A DNA stretch of 51,267 nucleotides from Betaproteobacteria bacterium (GTDB taxonomy: Bacteria > Pseudomonadota > Gammaproteobacteria > Burkholderiales > Rhodocyclaceae), in contig JAPTVL010000403.1 in the NCBI GenBank assembly GCA_028065725.1, positions 1-51,267 on the forward strand, in the 5' to 3' direction. The position numbers and the translations under genes were made by a program. Below the pieces are notes generated by a model. That model did no database searches. It had not been told where the DNA came from and saw nothing but the letters and a program-made list of their open reading frames with translations. Below, piece after piece: positions 1-8,934 of the stretch (positions within the stretch are counted from its first letter, which is position 1; each line of letters starts with the position of its first letter).

Positions 1-1
1 C

Positions 2-307
2 CTGCCCGAACAGCCGCCCTTGCCGGCCATCGCGCGCCGCCTGTTCCTTTCGCCGCGCACGCTGCACCGCCGCCTGGAAGACGAAGCCACCAGTTTTCGC
101 GCGATCAAGGACGGACTGCGGCGCGAGCTCGCCATCGACTGGCTGACCAAGACTTCGCGCCCCCTGAGTCGCATCGGCGCCGACCTCGGCTTCGCCGACG
201 CCGCCGCCTTCTATCGCGCCTTCGCTGCCTGGACCGGCAGCGGCCCGCGCGACTACCGCAAACGCTTCAGCGCGGCGCGGCCGGAAGGTTCATCCGGGCC
301 GCGCTGA
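2..307 (+). CDS. AraC-family transcriptional regulator, C-terminal part (5' end outside window)
   Basis: The reading frame is open from the first complete codon of the window, so only the last ~100 residues are present. They form the double helix-turn-helix DNA-binding region of the AraC/XylS family: a first helix-turn-helix around IARRLFLSPRTLHRRL, a linking helix, and a second one around LSRIGADLGFADAAAFYRAF followed by GSGPRDYRKRF, the family signature region. The ligand-binding N-terminal domain is outside the window, so the effector cannot be inferred. A TTG at position 20 could be taken as a start but lies inside the domain and is not the true start. The gene converges on cusA, with 8 bp between the stop codons, so it is probably not part of the copper operon. 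Confidence 0.85.
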   Translation: MPEQPPLPAIARRLFLSPRTLHRRLEDEATSFRAIKDGLRRELAIDWLTKTSRPLSRIGADLGFADAAAFYRAFAAWTGSGPRDYRKRFSAARPEGSSGPR

Positions 308-315
308 GCGCCGGG

Positions 316-3300
316 TCAGGCCGCTGCCTGGCGGCGGAACTGCCATTCCTTGACCAGGGCATAGATCGCGGGAATCACGGCCAGCGTCAGGACGGTCGAG
401 GAAATCATGCCCCCGACCATCGGTGCCGCGATGCGGCTCATGACTTCGGACCCCGTACCGCTGCCCCACATGATCGGCAAGAGGCCGGCCATGATCGCCA
501 CCACGGTCATCATTTTCGGCCGCACCCGTTCCACTGCCCCTTCCATGACTGCCGCGTACAAGTCGGCGCTGGCGGCACGGCGATTCTCCGCCGCGCAGCG
601 CACCTGTGCCGCCGCCCAGGCATGGTCGAGGTAGATCAGCATCACCACCCCGGTCTCGGCCGCGACGCCGGCCAGCGCGATGAAGCCGACCGCCACCGCC
701 ACCGACAGGTTGTAGCCGAGCAGCCACATCAGCCAGACGCCGCCGACCAGGGCGAAGGGCACCGAAAGCATGACGATCAGGGTTTCGGTCAGGCGCCGGA
801 AGTTCAGGTAGAGCAGCAGGAAGATGATCAGTAGGGTCAGCGGAATCACCACTTTCATCTTCGCGATGGCGCGCTCCATGTACTCGAACTGGCCGCTCCA
901 GGTCACGTAATAGCCGGGCGGAAACTTGATCTTTTTCGCCACCGCCTGCTTCGCGTCGGCGACATAGCCGCCAATGTCGCGCTCGCGGATGTCGACATAG
1001 ATGTAAGCCGAGAGCAGTGCATTCTCGGTACGAATGCCGGGAGTGCCCTTGGCGACCTCGACCTTCGCCAGCTGGCCGAGCGGAATCATCGCCCCTTCCA
1101 TGGTCGGCACCAGGACTTCGCGCGCGATCTGCTGCGGATCGGCGCGCAGTTCGCGCGGATAGCGAACGGTGACGCCGAAACGCTCGCGGCCCTCGACCGT
1201 GGTGGTCACCATCTCGCCGCCCAGCGCGCTGCCGATCACGTCCTGCAGGTCGCCCACGGCCAGACCATAGCGGGCGAGCTGCTCGCGGTCCGGCGTGATG
1301 TCGAGGTAGAAGCCGCCGGTGATGCGTTCGGCGAAAGCGCTGGTGGTGCCGGGCACGGTCTTGACCACGGCCTCGATCTCCTTGGCCAGCTTCTCCATCT
1401 CGTTCAGGTCCTTGCCGAAGACCTTGATGCCGATCGGCGTGCGGATGCCGGTCGACAGCATGTCGATGCGAGCCTTGATCGGCATGGTCCACGAGTTGGC
1501 GACGCCAGGGAACTGCAGCGCCTTGTCGAGTTCGGCGATCAGCTTGTCGGTCGTCATGCCGGGCCGCCATTCGGACTCGGGCTTCAGGTTGATCACGGTC
1601 TCGAACATTTCCGTCGGCGCCGGGTCGGTCGCCGTGTTGGCGCGGCCGGCCTTGCCGTACACCGAAGCGACCTCGGGGAAGCTCTTGATGATCTTGTTCT
1701 GCGTCTGTAGCAGCTCGGCGGCCTTGGTGATCGACATGCCGGGCAGGGAGGTCGGCATATAGAACAGCGTGCCTTCGTTGAGCGTCGGCATGAATTCGGA
1801 ACCCAGCCGCGATGCCGGATAGATCGAGATGGCCATGGCCAGCACGGCGAGCAGGATGGTCGTCTTCTTCCAGCGCATCACGCCGGCAATGATCGGCCGA
1901 TAGACCCAGATCAGGAAGCGATTCACCGGGTTCTTCGCTTCCGGCATGATCCTGCCACGGATGAACAGCATCATCAGCACCGGCACCAGAGTGATCGACA
2001 GCAGCGCCGCGCCGGCCATGGCGAAGGTCTTGGTCCAGGCCAGCGGCGAGAACAACCGGCCTTCCTGCGCTTCGAGCGTGAACACCGGCAGGAAGGAAAC
2101 GGTGATGATCAAGAGCGAGAAGAACAGCGCCGGCCCCACCTCCTTGCAGGCGGCGATCATGGCCTCGGCGCGATCGCTGCCCGAATGCTCCGCCGGCAGG
2201 CGCTCCAGGTGCTTGTGCGCGTTCTCGATCATGACGATCGCGGCGTCGATCATGGCACCGATGGCGATCGCGATGCCGCCCAGGCTCATCAGGTTGGAAT
2301 TCATGCCCAAGAGGCGCATGGCGATGAAGGCGATCAGGATGCCGACCGGCAGCATCAGGATCGCCACCAGCGCGCTCCTCACGTGCAGCAGGAAGACGAT
2401 GCAGACCAGCGCGACGATCAGCGATTCCTCGGCCAGGGTGCGCTTCAGGGTGTCTATCGCGCGGTGGATCAGCTCGGCGCGGTCATACACCGTCTCGATG
2501 GTGACGCCCGCCGGCAGGCCGGCGGAGACCTCGGCTATCTTTTCCTTGACGTTGTGGATCACTTCCAGCGCGTTCTGGCCGTAGCGCGCCATGACGATGC
2601 CCGACACCACCTCGCCTTCGCCGTCGAGTTCGGTCAGGCCGCGCCGTTCGTCGGGCGCCAGTTCGACGCGGGCGATGTCGCGGATCAGCACCGGCGTGCC
2701 CTTCTCGCTTTTCACCACCAGCAGTTCGAGATCGCCGATGCCGCGCAGATAACCCTTGCCGCGCACCATGTACTCGGTCTCGGCCATCTCGACCACGCGG
2801 CCGCCGACGTCGCGGTTGGAGTCGCGGATCACCTGCGCCACCTTCATCAGCGGGATGCCGTAGGCGCGCAGCTTGACCGGATCGACGGTGACCTGGTAGG
2901 TCTGCACGAAGCCGCCGATCGAGGCGACTTCCGCCACGCCCTGCGCCTTGGTCAGCTGGTAGCGCAGATACCAGTCCTGGATGCTGCGCAGCTCGGCCAG
3001 GGTCTTGTCCTTGGCCAGCAGCGCGTACTGGTAGACCCAGCCGACGCCCGTGGCGTCGGGGCCGATCTGCGGCGTGATGCCCTTCGGCATACGCCCGGCG
3101 GCGAAGTTGAGGTATTCGAGGACGCGCGAACGCGCCCAGTAGATGTCGGTGCCGTCCTCGAAAATGATGTAGACGAAGGAGGCGCCGAAGAAGGAAAAGC
3201 CGCGCACCACTTTCGACTTCGGCACCGAGAGCATGGCCGTGGTCAGCGGATAGGTGACTTGGTCCTCGACCACCTGCGGCGCCTGGCCGGGGTATTCCGT

Positions 3301-3450
3301 GTAGACGATGACCTGCACGTCGGAGAGGTCGGGCAGGGCGTCGATCGGCGTGCGCAGTACGGCGTAGATGCCGGCCAGGGTGACGAACAGCGTGGCCAGC
3401 AGGACCAGGAAGGTGTTGCGCGCCGACCAGTCGATGAGTTTGTTCAGCAT
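316..3450 (-). CDS. cusA: CusA: Cu(I)/Ag(I) RND efflux permease
   Basis: Inner-membrane proton-driven pump of the heavy-metal RND family (1044 aa), exporting monovalent copper or silver through CusB and CusC. The start chosen is the ATG at 3450, giving MLNKLIDWSARN, the usual beginning of the family; an upstream in-frame start would add 43 low-complexity residues that overlap cusB. The transmembrane-4 motif AIGAMIDAAIVMIENAHK (D402, E409) is that of the CusA subclass. The three methionines that bind Cu(I) in the E. coli periplasmic cleft are all recognisable: M572 in LPGMS, M615 in PTEMFET and M664 in ARIDMLSTGI. It is the last gene of cusRSFCBA, 31 bp after cusB. Codons near 561-581 contain a copy of the dispersed 21-bp repeat. 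Confidence 0.95.
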   Translation of the reverse strand: MLNKLIDWSARNTFLVLLATLFVTLAGIYAVLRTPIDALPDLSDVQVIVYTEYPGQAPQVVEDQVTYPLTTAMLSVPKSKVVRGFSFFGASFVYIIFEDGTDIYWARSRVLEYLNFAAGRMPKGITPQIGPDATGVGWVYQYALLAKDKTLAELRSIQDWYLRYQLTKAQGVAEVASIGGFVQTYQVTVDPVKLRAYGIPLMKVAQVIRDSNRDVGGRVVEMAETEYMVRGKGYLRGIGDLELLVVKSEKGTPVLIRDIARVELAPDERRGLTELDGEGEVVSGIVMARYGQNALEVIHNVKEKIAEVSAGLPAGVTIETVYDRAELIHRAIDTLKRTLAEESLIVALVCIVFLLHVRSALVAILMLPVGILIAFIAMRLLGMNSNLMSLGGIAIAIGAMIDAAIVMIENAHKHLERLPAEHSGSDRAEAMIAACKEVGPALFFSLLIITVSFLPVFTLEAQEGRLFSPLAWTKTFAMAGAALLSITLVPVLMMLFIRGRIMPEAKNPVNRFLIWVYRPIIAGVMRWKKTTILLAVLAMAISIYPASRLGSEFMPTLNEGTLFYMPTSLPGMSITKAAELLQTQNKIIKSFPEVASVYGKAGRANTATDPAPTEMFETVINLKPESEWRPGMTTDKLIAELDKALQFPGVANSWTMPIKARIDMLSTGIRTPIGIKVFGKDLNEMEKLAKEIEAVVKTVPGTTSAFAERITGGFYLDITPDREQLARYGLAVGDLQDVIGSALGGEMVTTTVEGRERFGVTVRYPRELRADPQQIAREVLVPTMEGAMIPLGQLAKVEVAKGTPGIRTENALLSAYIYVDIRERDIGGYVADAKQAVAKKIKFPPGYYVTWSGQFEYMERAIAKMKVVIPLTLLIIFLLLYLNFRRLTETLIVMLSVPFALVGGVWLMWLLGYNLSVAVAVGFIALAGVAAETGVVMLIYLDHAWAAAQVRCAAENRRAASADLYAAVMEGAVERVRPKMMTVVAIMAGLLPIMWGSGTGSEVMSRIAAPMVGGMISSTVLTLAVIPAIYALVKEWQFRRQAAA
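561..581 (+). repeat. Dispersed 21-bp repeat, copy 1
   Basis: Plus orientation; core AGTCGGCGCTGGCGG followed by CACGGC. It lies inside cusA, on the opposite strand to coding. Confidence 0.5.
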
Positions 3451-3481
3451 GGCATTTCCCGCTTCAGTGGCCTCATTTGCC

Positions 3482-5059
3482 TCAATGGCCTTGATGGACC
3501 GAGGGACGCGAAGCGCCGGTGCCTTCGAGCTTGACGATGACCCACACGCCGGGCTTGCGCTCGACGAAGCTGAGCGCAACCGTCGCGCCCGGCTTCAGCG
3601 TGCCCAGCAGCGCCGCATTGGCCAGCGTGAAATCCATGGTCATCGCCGGCCACTTCAGGCTGGCCACCGGACCATGGGTGATGGTCACCGTGCCGCTCTT
3701 GGCGTCGACCGCATCGAGCTTGCCCTCGGCCTGGTGGCTGGCGGCCTTGGGCGCGGCACTCGCCGCGGGCGATGTGCCGGCGCTCAAGCCGCCCAGCGCC
3801 GCCTTGAGGTTGCTTTCGGCATCGATCAGGAAATTCGCGGCGACCACCACCGGCTCGCCGTCCTTGAGTCCTTCGCGGATTTCCACGTAGTCGTCGCTGC
3901 GCGCGCCGAGCCTGACTTCGCGCGGCTCGAAGCGGCCCCGGCCCTTGTCGACCAGCACCACCTGCCGCGTGCCGCTGTCGATCACCGCCGAAACCGGCAC
4001 CGTCAGCAGCTTGTCGCGGCCGCCGGTCGCCAGCTCGACGCTGGCATACATGGCCGGCTTCAGCAGCCCGCCGGGATTGGCCAGTTCGATGCGTACCGGT
4101 ATCGTCCGCGTCTCGGCCTTCAATGTCGGGTAGATGTAGGCGACGGTGCCGGTGAAGTTCTTGTCCGGATAGGCGTTGATCACGAGCCTGACCTTCTGCC
4201 CGGGCTTGACCAGCGCGATGTCGCGCTCGAACACGTCGGCCAGCACCCAGACCGAGGACAGGTCGGCGATCTGGTAGAGCATCTCGCCGGGCATGAAACG
4301 CATGCCGGCCACGGCCTTCTTTTCCAGCACCACGCCGCCCGCGGGCGAGCGAAAAGTGAGCGTGCGTTTCGCTTCGCCACCCGCGGCCAGCGCCTTGATC
4401 TGCTCCTCGGAAATGTCCCAGTTGCGCAACCGGATCAGACTCGCCTCGGCCAGCTGGCGCATGCCGGACTGCATTTCGGCACTGGCATCCTTCAGCGCGG
4501 CGACGCCCCCGGCCGCGACCATGTATTCGCGCTGCGCCGAGACCAGCTCCGGGCTGTACACCTCGAACAGCGGCTGCCCCCTGCCCACCGGCTGGCCCGT
4601 GGCATTGACGTGCAGGCGTTCGACCCAGCCCTCGAATTTCGGCGCCACGTTATGCAAACGGCGTTCGTCGATTTCGACCCGGCCCGCGGCCCGCACCTGG
4701 CGCGCGAGTTCGCGCAGCGCGGCCGGCTCGGTCTTGACCCCGAGCTTCTGCACCTTCTCGGTGCTGATCTTCACTTCGCCGGGCGCCACCCCCTCGTCCT
4801 CGCCTTCATAGACCGCGATGTAGTCCATGCCCATCGAGTCCTTCTTCGGCACCGGCGAGGTATCCGGCAGGCCCATCGGGTTGCGGTAGTAGAGCAGCTT
4901 GCGCGGCTTCTGCGCACCGGGTTCCTCCGCTGGTGCCGAGGCGGGCTTCGCGGAGATGGTCGCCGTGTCGCCAGCGACGACTCTTGCCTTGCCCAGCCAA
5001 TAGCCGCCGCCGACGGCCAGCAGCAGGGCCGCCAGCACGGCCGGTAGTTGGTATTTCAT
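3482..5059 (-). CDS. cusB: CusB: periplasmic adaptor with a fused C-terminal CusF-like copper domain
   Basis: Membrane-fusion adaptor linking CusA to CusC (525 aa). The ATG at 5059 overlaps the cusC stop by 4 bp (ATGA), which fixes the start. An N-terminal membrane anchor or signal (residues 5-23) is followed by the metal-binding segment YYRNPMGLPD...DSMGMDY, whose M62, M76 and M78 sit where the E. coli CusB Cu(I) methionines sit. Residues ~100-430 are the barrel-sandwich, hairpin and beta-barrel domains of the family. After an Ala/Ser-rich linker, residues ~440-510 are a complete CusF-type domain: TVTITHGPVASLKWPAMTMDF carries the His, Trp, Met, Met ligand set. Its metallochaperone is therefore partly built into the pump. 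E. coli CusB lacks this extension. Confidence 0.94.
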   Translation of the reverse strand: MKYQLPAVLAALLLAVGGGYWLGKARVVAGDTATISAKPASAPAEEPGAQKPRKLLYYRNPMGLPDTSPVPKKDSMGMDYIAVYEGEDEGVAPGEVKISTEKVQKLGVKTEPAALRELARQVRAAGRVEIDERRLHNVAPKFEGWVERLHVNATGQPVGRGQPLFEVYSPELVSAQREYMVAAGGVAALKDASAEMQSGMRQLAEASLIRLRNWDISEEQIKALAAGGEAKRTLTFRSPAGGVVLEKKAVAGMRFMPGEMLYQIADLSSVWVLADVFERDIALVKPGQKVRLVINAYPDKNFTGTVAYIYPTLKAETRTIPVRIELANPGGLLKPAMYASVELATGGRDKLLTVPVSAVIDSGTRQVVLVDKGRGRFEPREVRLGARSDDYVEIREGLKDGEPVVVAANFLIDAESNLKAALGGLSAGTSPAASAAPKAASHQAEGKLDAVDAKSGTVTITHGPVASLKWPAMTMDFTLANAALLGTLKPGATVALSFVERKPGVWVIVKLEGTGASRPSVHQGH

Positions 5060-6324
5060 AGGTCTTCTCCCACCATCTTTTCGATTTCGGCCAGGCGTAT
5101 CTGCTGGTCGCCGCGCGCCTTGACCAGCTCGCCGCGGGCGCGGCGCAGCTGGCGGTGCGCATCGAGCACCGCGGCGAATTCGGCGCGGCCGGTTTCGTAG
5201 GCGGCCAGCGCCGCGTTGAGGTTCAGTTCGGCCTGCGGCAGCAGGCCGCTCGTCACTAGCGATTCCAGCCGCCGCGCGACCTCGAGGCCGGCCAGGCTTT
5301 CGCCGAGTTCGGCCAGGGCCTGGTTGAGCGTGCCCTGGCGGCGCAGGCGCGCCGCTTCCAGATTCAGCTCGGCCTCGCGTTCCTGGGCGCGGCGGCTGCC
5401 CTGCTGCAGCGGAATGTTGATCTCGAACATCAGCTCCCACTCGCTGACGCGATTGCGCGTCTGGGTCGGGGAAATGCCGAGCGTCAGGTCGGGATAGCGG
5501 TTGCGCGCGACCAGCTCGCGGCCCTGTTCGGCGCCGCTGATGCGTGCGTCATCGGCCGCCAGTTGCGGATTGTTGGCGCGCAGCCTTGCCTCCAGCGCGG
5601 CCATGTCCAGCTTTGCCGCCGGCGGCAGCAGGCGCAGCTTTTCCGGCGGGAGCAGCTTGACGTTGTCGGGCCGTCCCAGCAGCGCGCGCATGCGCGCGCT
5701 GGCCTGGGCGCTTTCGCCTTCGAGCATGACCAGGTCGGTCTCCATGGCGATGATCTCGGATTGCGCGCGCAGGGCATCCTGCTGACCGCCGAAGCCGCTG
5801 GCATAGCGCGTGCGCGCGATCTCGGCGACGCGCCGCATCAGGTCGAGGTTTTCCTGCGCATAGCGGATGCCGATCAGATGCACGTGGTGCTGGGCATAGG
5901 TCAGCTTGATCTTCGTCGCCAGCTCGATCCAGCCGGCGCGGGCGCGCGCCTGCGCTTCGTCGGCGGCGGCGCCGGCCACGCCGCGACGCAACTCGCGCTT
6001 GCCGAACCAGGGCAATGACTGGCTGAAGGTATAGCGCGCGCCGCCGATGCGCGGCGGCAGCAGATTGGCGCTGGCATCCATGCCCTCGTTGGTGACGTCG
6101 CGCAACTCGGTGCGCAGCATCGGGTCGGGCAGGGCGCCGGCCGGCTCGATGCGCGCCGTCGCGGCCTCGGCCTCGGCGCGCAGCGCGGCAAACTCGGGAT
6201 GGCGGCCGCGGGCGAATTCGAGCAGGCTCTCGACCTGGCCGCCGATCAGTTGCTCGGCTTCCGCGGCACGGGCAGGCCCGGCCGCGAGCAGCAGCATCGC
6301 CATCAGGAGGGGGCCGCGGCGCAT
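5056..6324 (-). CDS. cusC: CusC: TolC-family outer-membrane channel
   Basis: Outer-membrane factor (422 aa) that forms the exit duct of the CusCBA pump. The chosen ATG at 6324 lies 4 bp after the cusF stop and begins a normal signal peptide (MRRGPLLMAMLLLAAGPARA). A TTG seven codons earlier would overlap cusF and is less likely. Typical of the family are the paired TolC repeats, the SQSLPWFGKRELR segment after the first strand, and long Ala/Glu/Arg-rich helices. There is no lipobox cysteine after the signal, unlike E. coli CusC. It overlaps cusB by 4 bp, so the two are translationally coupled. Confidence 0.9.
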   Translation of the reverse strand: MRRGPLLMAMLLLAAGPARAAEAEQLIGGQVESLLEFARGRHPEFAALRAEAEAATARIEPAGALPDPMLRTELRDVTNEGMDASANLLPPRIGGARYTFSQSLPWFGKRELRRGVAGAAADEAQARARAGWIELATKIKLTYAQHHVHLIGIRYAQENLDLMRRVAEIARTRYASGFGGQQDALRAQSEIIAMETDLVMLEGESAQASARMRALLGRPDNVKLLPPEKLRLLPPAAKLDMAALEARLRANNPQLAADDARISGAEQGRELVARNRYPDLTLGISPTQTRNRVSEWELMFEINIPLQQGSRRAQEREAELNLEAARLRRQGTLNQALAELGESLAGLEVARRLESLVTSGLLPQAELNLNAALAAYETGRAEFAAVLDAHRQLRRARGELVKARGDQQIRLAEIEKMVGEDL

Positions 6325-6328
6325 GGCG

Positions 6329-6673
6329 CTACTTCGCCGGCGCAACGCGGACGACGACGTACTGGCCGTCCTTTTCCTCGGCGCGGAAGCGCACCTTGTC
6401 GCCTTCCTTGACCGATGCCGGCACCACTCCCTTCTTGAAGCTGAAAGTCATGGTCATCGCCCCCATGCCCAGGTTATCGATCGGGCCGTGAGTGATCGTG
6501 ATGCTGCCCGCCGCCCGGTCCAGCCTCCTGACCTTGCCTTCGGACAATGGCTGGCTCGCGGTCGTGGACTTCGCCGCCGGGGCGGCATGCGCGGAATGAT
6601 CCATGGCGACGACCGGCTGCAGGAACGCTGCGAAAGCAAGCGCCACCGCGGCGCGCAAGACAAAGTGCTTCAT
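6329..6673 (-). CDS. cusF: CusF-like periplasmic Cu(I)-binding protein
   Basis: Small secreted copper chaperone (114 aa) with a signal peptide ending near FLQPVVA, a short His-containing linker (MDHSAHAA) and one CusF beta-barrel domain. The start is the ATG at 6673, preceded by an AGGAGA ribosome-binding site. The metal motif reads ITHGPIDNLGMGAMTMTF: the His and the two Met ligands of CusF are present, but the tryptophan that caps the Cu(I) site in E. coli CusF (in NWPEMTM) is replaced by methionine, and the following proline by glycine. The site may therefore bind copper differently from the CusF domain fused to CusB, which keeps the Trp. The gene lies between cusS and cusC in the cus operon. 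Confidence 0.9.
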   Translation of the reverse strand: MKHFVLRAAVALAFAAFLQPVVAMDHSAHAAPAAKSTTASQPLSEGKVRRLDRAAGSITITHGPIDNLGMGAMTMTFSFKKGVVPASVKEGDKVRFRAEEKDGQYVVVRVAPAK

Positions 6674-6734
6674 GGCAATCTCTCCTGTGACAACAAGCAT
6701 TCGAAAACGGGCCCCTGCACCACCTTGGCGCCGA

Positions 6735-8108
6735 TCATGCCATCCGCAACTCGAAGCACACGCCCTCGCCCCCCGAGCTGACGGAAATCTCCCCGCCGTG
6801 GGCGCGAATGATCGAACGCGTGATGGCCAGGCCAAGTCCGGCACCTTCTCCGCCGCCGTGGCGCGACGCATCGCCGCGATAGAAGCGGTCGAAGATGCGC
6901 GGCATCTGTTCCTGCGGAATCGGCGCGCCGGAATTCTCCACGGTGAGCCGGGTGCCCTCGCCGCAGGCCTCGATACCGACCCGGATACGGCCATGTGCCG
7001 GCGTGTGCCGGATGGCGTTGGAGATCAGGTTGGCCAGCGCCCGGCGCAGCATGAGCTTGTCGCCGGATACCTGGCCGCTGCCCGTCAGCGTGAGCTGCAG
7101 GCCCTTTTCCTCGGCCAGCGCATCGAAGAAGTCGAACAGTTCCCGCACCTGCAGCGCCAGATCGACCGGCTCGCGCCGGGGCACCACCAGCCCGTGGTCG
7201 GCCTGCGCCAGGAACAGCATGTCGCCGATCATGCGCGCCAGGCGTTCGTATTCTTCTTCATTCGAGGCCAGCACTTCGCGATACTCGTCCGCGCTGCGCG
7301 CCCGCGTCAGCGCCACCTGGGTCTGCGTCATCAGGTTGCTGATCGGCGTGCGCAGTTCGTGGGCCAGATCGGACGAAAAGTCCTGCAGTCGCCGGAAGGA
7401 ATCTTCCAGCCGGGCCAGCATCTGGTTCAGGGTTTCGGCCAGTTCGGCAAGCTCGACCGGCACCGCATCCAGACTCAATCGGGTGTCGAGGCGGTTCGCC
7501 GTGACGCTGGCCGCGTCGCGCCGCATGGCCTGCAGGGGGGCCAGTCCGCGCCGCACCACGACCCAGCCGAGGAAGCCCACCAGGATCGCGGCAATGGCGA
7601 CAAACAGCCACAGCGTCTGGCGGAAAGATTCCATGAAGTGCTCGTGATGGGAAATATCCACGGCCACCGCGACCAGCATCGGCGACAACTCGCGCTTGCC
7701 GGTCGGCAGCAGCGTGGCAATGCCGCGCCAGGGTTGCCCGGCCTGCGTCCAGGACCGGGGCTTGCTGCCGGCACCCGCCGGTTCCAGCATGGCGCCCGGA
7801 AATGCCTCATTGGCGGTCGCAAACACGCGCTTCCCGGCGGAATCCATGACCACCACGGCCAGACCGTGGTGGCCCACCAGGGAATTATCGAGCTGCCCCG
7901 GCAGCGCATCGAAATCGGCCGGCGAGCGGACCTGCTCCAGCAAGTGGGCGGCCAGGTCCGTCTTGCCGCCCAGCACCTCCATGTCCTGTTCGACGAAGTG
8001 CTGTTCGACCGCATCGCCGATCAGCAGGCCCAGCGCCAGCAGTACCGCCGTCGCCGCGACGGCGAACAGCAGCGTCAGGCGCGCAGTGATCGACGTGCCG
8101 CGCCTCAT
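6735..8108 (-). CDS. cusS: CusS-like copper-sensing histidine kinase
   Basis: Inner-membrane sensor kinase (457 aa) of the heavy-metal sensor class. It has a first transmembrane segment (residues ~10-30), a periplasmic sensor domain of about 135 residues, a second transmembrane segment (~167-187), a HAMP linker, and the phospho-acceptor box [14 protein letters not shown] with H250. The ATPase domain shows the N box ([13 protein letters not shown]), the F box ([11 protein letters not shown]) and the G2 box ([13 protein letters not shown]). The start ATG at 8108 overlaps the cusR stop by 4 bp. It is expected to phosphorylate CusR when periplasmic copper or silver is high. The metal is inferred from the operon, not from ligand residues that I could assign. 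Confidence 0.9.
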   Translation of the reverse strand: MRRGTSITARLTLLFAVAATAVLLALGLLIGDAVEQHFVEQDMEVLGGKTDLAAHLLEQVRSPADFDALPGQLDNSLVGHHGLAVVVMDSAGKRVFATANEAFPGAMLEPAGAGSKPRSWTQAGQPWRGIATLLPTGKRELSPMLVAVAVDISHHEHFMESFRQTLWLFVAIAAILVGFLGWVVVRRGLAPLQAMRRDAASVTANRLDTRLSLDAVPVELAELAETLNQMLARLEDSFRRLQDFSSDLAHELRTPISNLMTQTQVALTRARSADEYREVLASNEEEYERLARMIGDMLFLAQADHGLVVPRREPVDLALQVRELFDFFDALAEEKGLQLTLTGSGQVSGDKLMLRRALANLISNAIRHTPAHGRIRVGIEACGEGTRLTVENSGAPIPQEQMPRIFDRFYRGDASRHGGGEGAGLGLAITRSIIRAHGGEISVSSGGEGVCFELRMA

Positions 8109-8785
8109 GCCGCATCCACCTCGAGCACATAGCCCATGCCGCGCACGGTGCGGATCAGCTTCGGCTCGAAACCGTCGTCGATCTTGGCGCGCAGCCGGCG
8201 CATCGCCACTTCGATGACATTGGTGTCGCTGTCGAAATTCATGTCCCACACCTGCGAGGCGATCAGGGACCGCGGCAGGACTTCGCCCTGGCGGCGCAGC
8301 AGGAGTTCCAGCAGCGCGAACTCCTTGGCGGTGAGGTCGATGTGGCGGCCGCCGCGCGAGGCGCGACGCCGCAGCAGATCCAGCTCCAGGTCTGCCGCGC
8401 GCAGCTGCTGCGGCTCCTGGTTGCGGCTGCCGCGCCGCAACAGGGTGCGCACGCGGGCCAGCAGCTCGGCGAAGGCGAAAGGCTTGACCAGGTAATCGTC
8501 GGCACCAAGCTCCAGCCCCTTGACGCGGTCCTCGACCTGGTCGCGGGCGGTAAGAAACAGCACCGGCATCCCGCGCCCGGCGCGGCGCAGGCCGGCCAGC
8601 ACCTGCCAGCCATCCAGCTTCGGCAGCATGACGTCGAGAATCGCCAGGTCGTAATCGCCGGTTTCGCCCAGATGCAGGCCATCCACCCCGTCGCGCGCCA
8701 GGTCGACGACGAAGCCGGCCTCGACCAGCCCCTGTCTGAGGTAGTCGCCGGTTTTCGGTTCGTCTTCCACGACCAGAAGCTTCAT
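8105..8785 (-). CDS. cusR: CusR-like OmpR-family response regulator
   Basis: DNA-binding response regulator (226 aa). The receiver domain has the acidic pair in VVEDEP, the phospho-acceptor D51 in [14 protein letters not shown], a conserved Thr in LTARD and Lys in DDYLVKPF. The C-terminal winged helix has the OmpR-type pattern [15 protein letters not shown] and the ending [12 protein letters not shown]. It opens the leftward cus operon and is coupled to cusS. Its likely target is the palindrome at 8848-8863, 63 bp upstream of its own start and shared with the divergent RND operon, so autoregulation is expected. A second site lies at 20058-20073. Confidence 0.92.
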   Translation of the reverse strand: MKLLVVEDEPKTGDYLRQGLVEAGFVVDLARDGVDGLHLGETGDYDLAILDVMLPKLDGWQVLAGLRRAGRGMPVLFLTARDQVEDRVKGLELGADDYLVKPFAFAELLARVRTLLRRGSRNQEPQQLRAADLELDLLRRRASRGGRHIDLTAKEFALLELLLRRQGEVLPRSLIASQVWDMNFDSDTNVIEVAMRRLRAKIDDGFEPKLIRTVRGMGYVLEVDAA

Positions 8786-8847
8786 TACCCTTTCCCACCC
8801 GTTGCGATGCCGCGATTGTGCGCCCGCAGCATCGGCGCCCGGCCGAG

Positions 8848-8863
8848 ATTACAGAAATGTAAT
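8848..8863. promoter_or_regulatory. Copper-regulator box in the divergent promoter region
   Basis: ATTACAGAAATGTAAT is an inverted repeat with six-base arms and a four-base centre, the form of binding sites for CusR/CopR-type regulators. It sits between cusR (leftward) and the second RND operon (rightward). The 14 bases to its right are also conserved at the second copy (20058-20073), up to a possible -35 region. In both places a -10-like hexamer begins 34 bp beyond the end of the palindrome (CAGAAT at 8897, GATACT at 20107). Regulator assignment is by context. Confidence 0.75.
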
Positions 8864-8934
8864 CCGCGCGTCAGCTTCCCGTGGGGTTCCCCTACGCAGA
8901 ATGCGTGACACGTCAAACAATGGGTGGCTTGGGC

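Noticed and set aside
2185..5047. Long plus-strand open frames opposite cusA and cusB
   Set aside because: They are His/Asp/Arg/Gln-rich mirror frames of real genes, with no family motif or ribosome-binding site.
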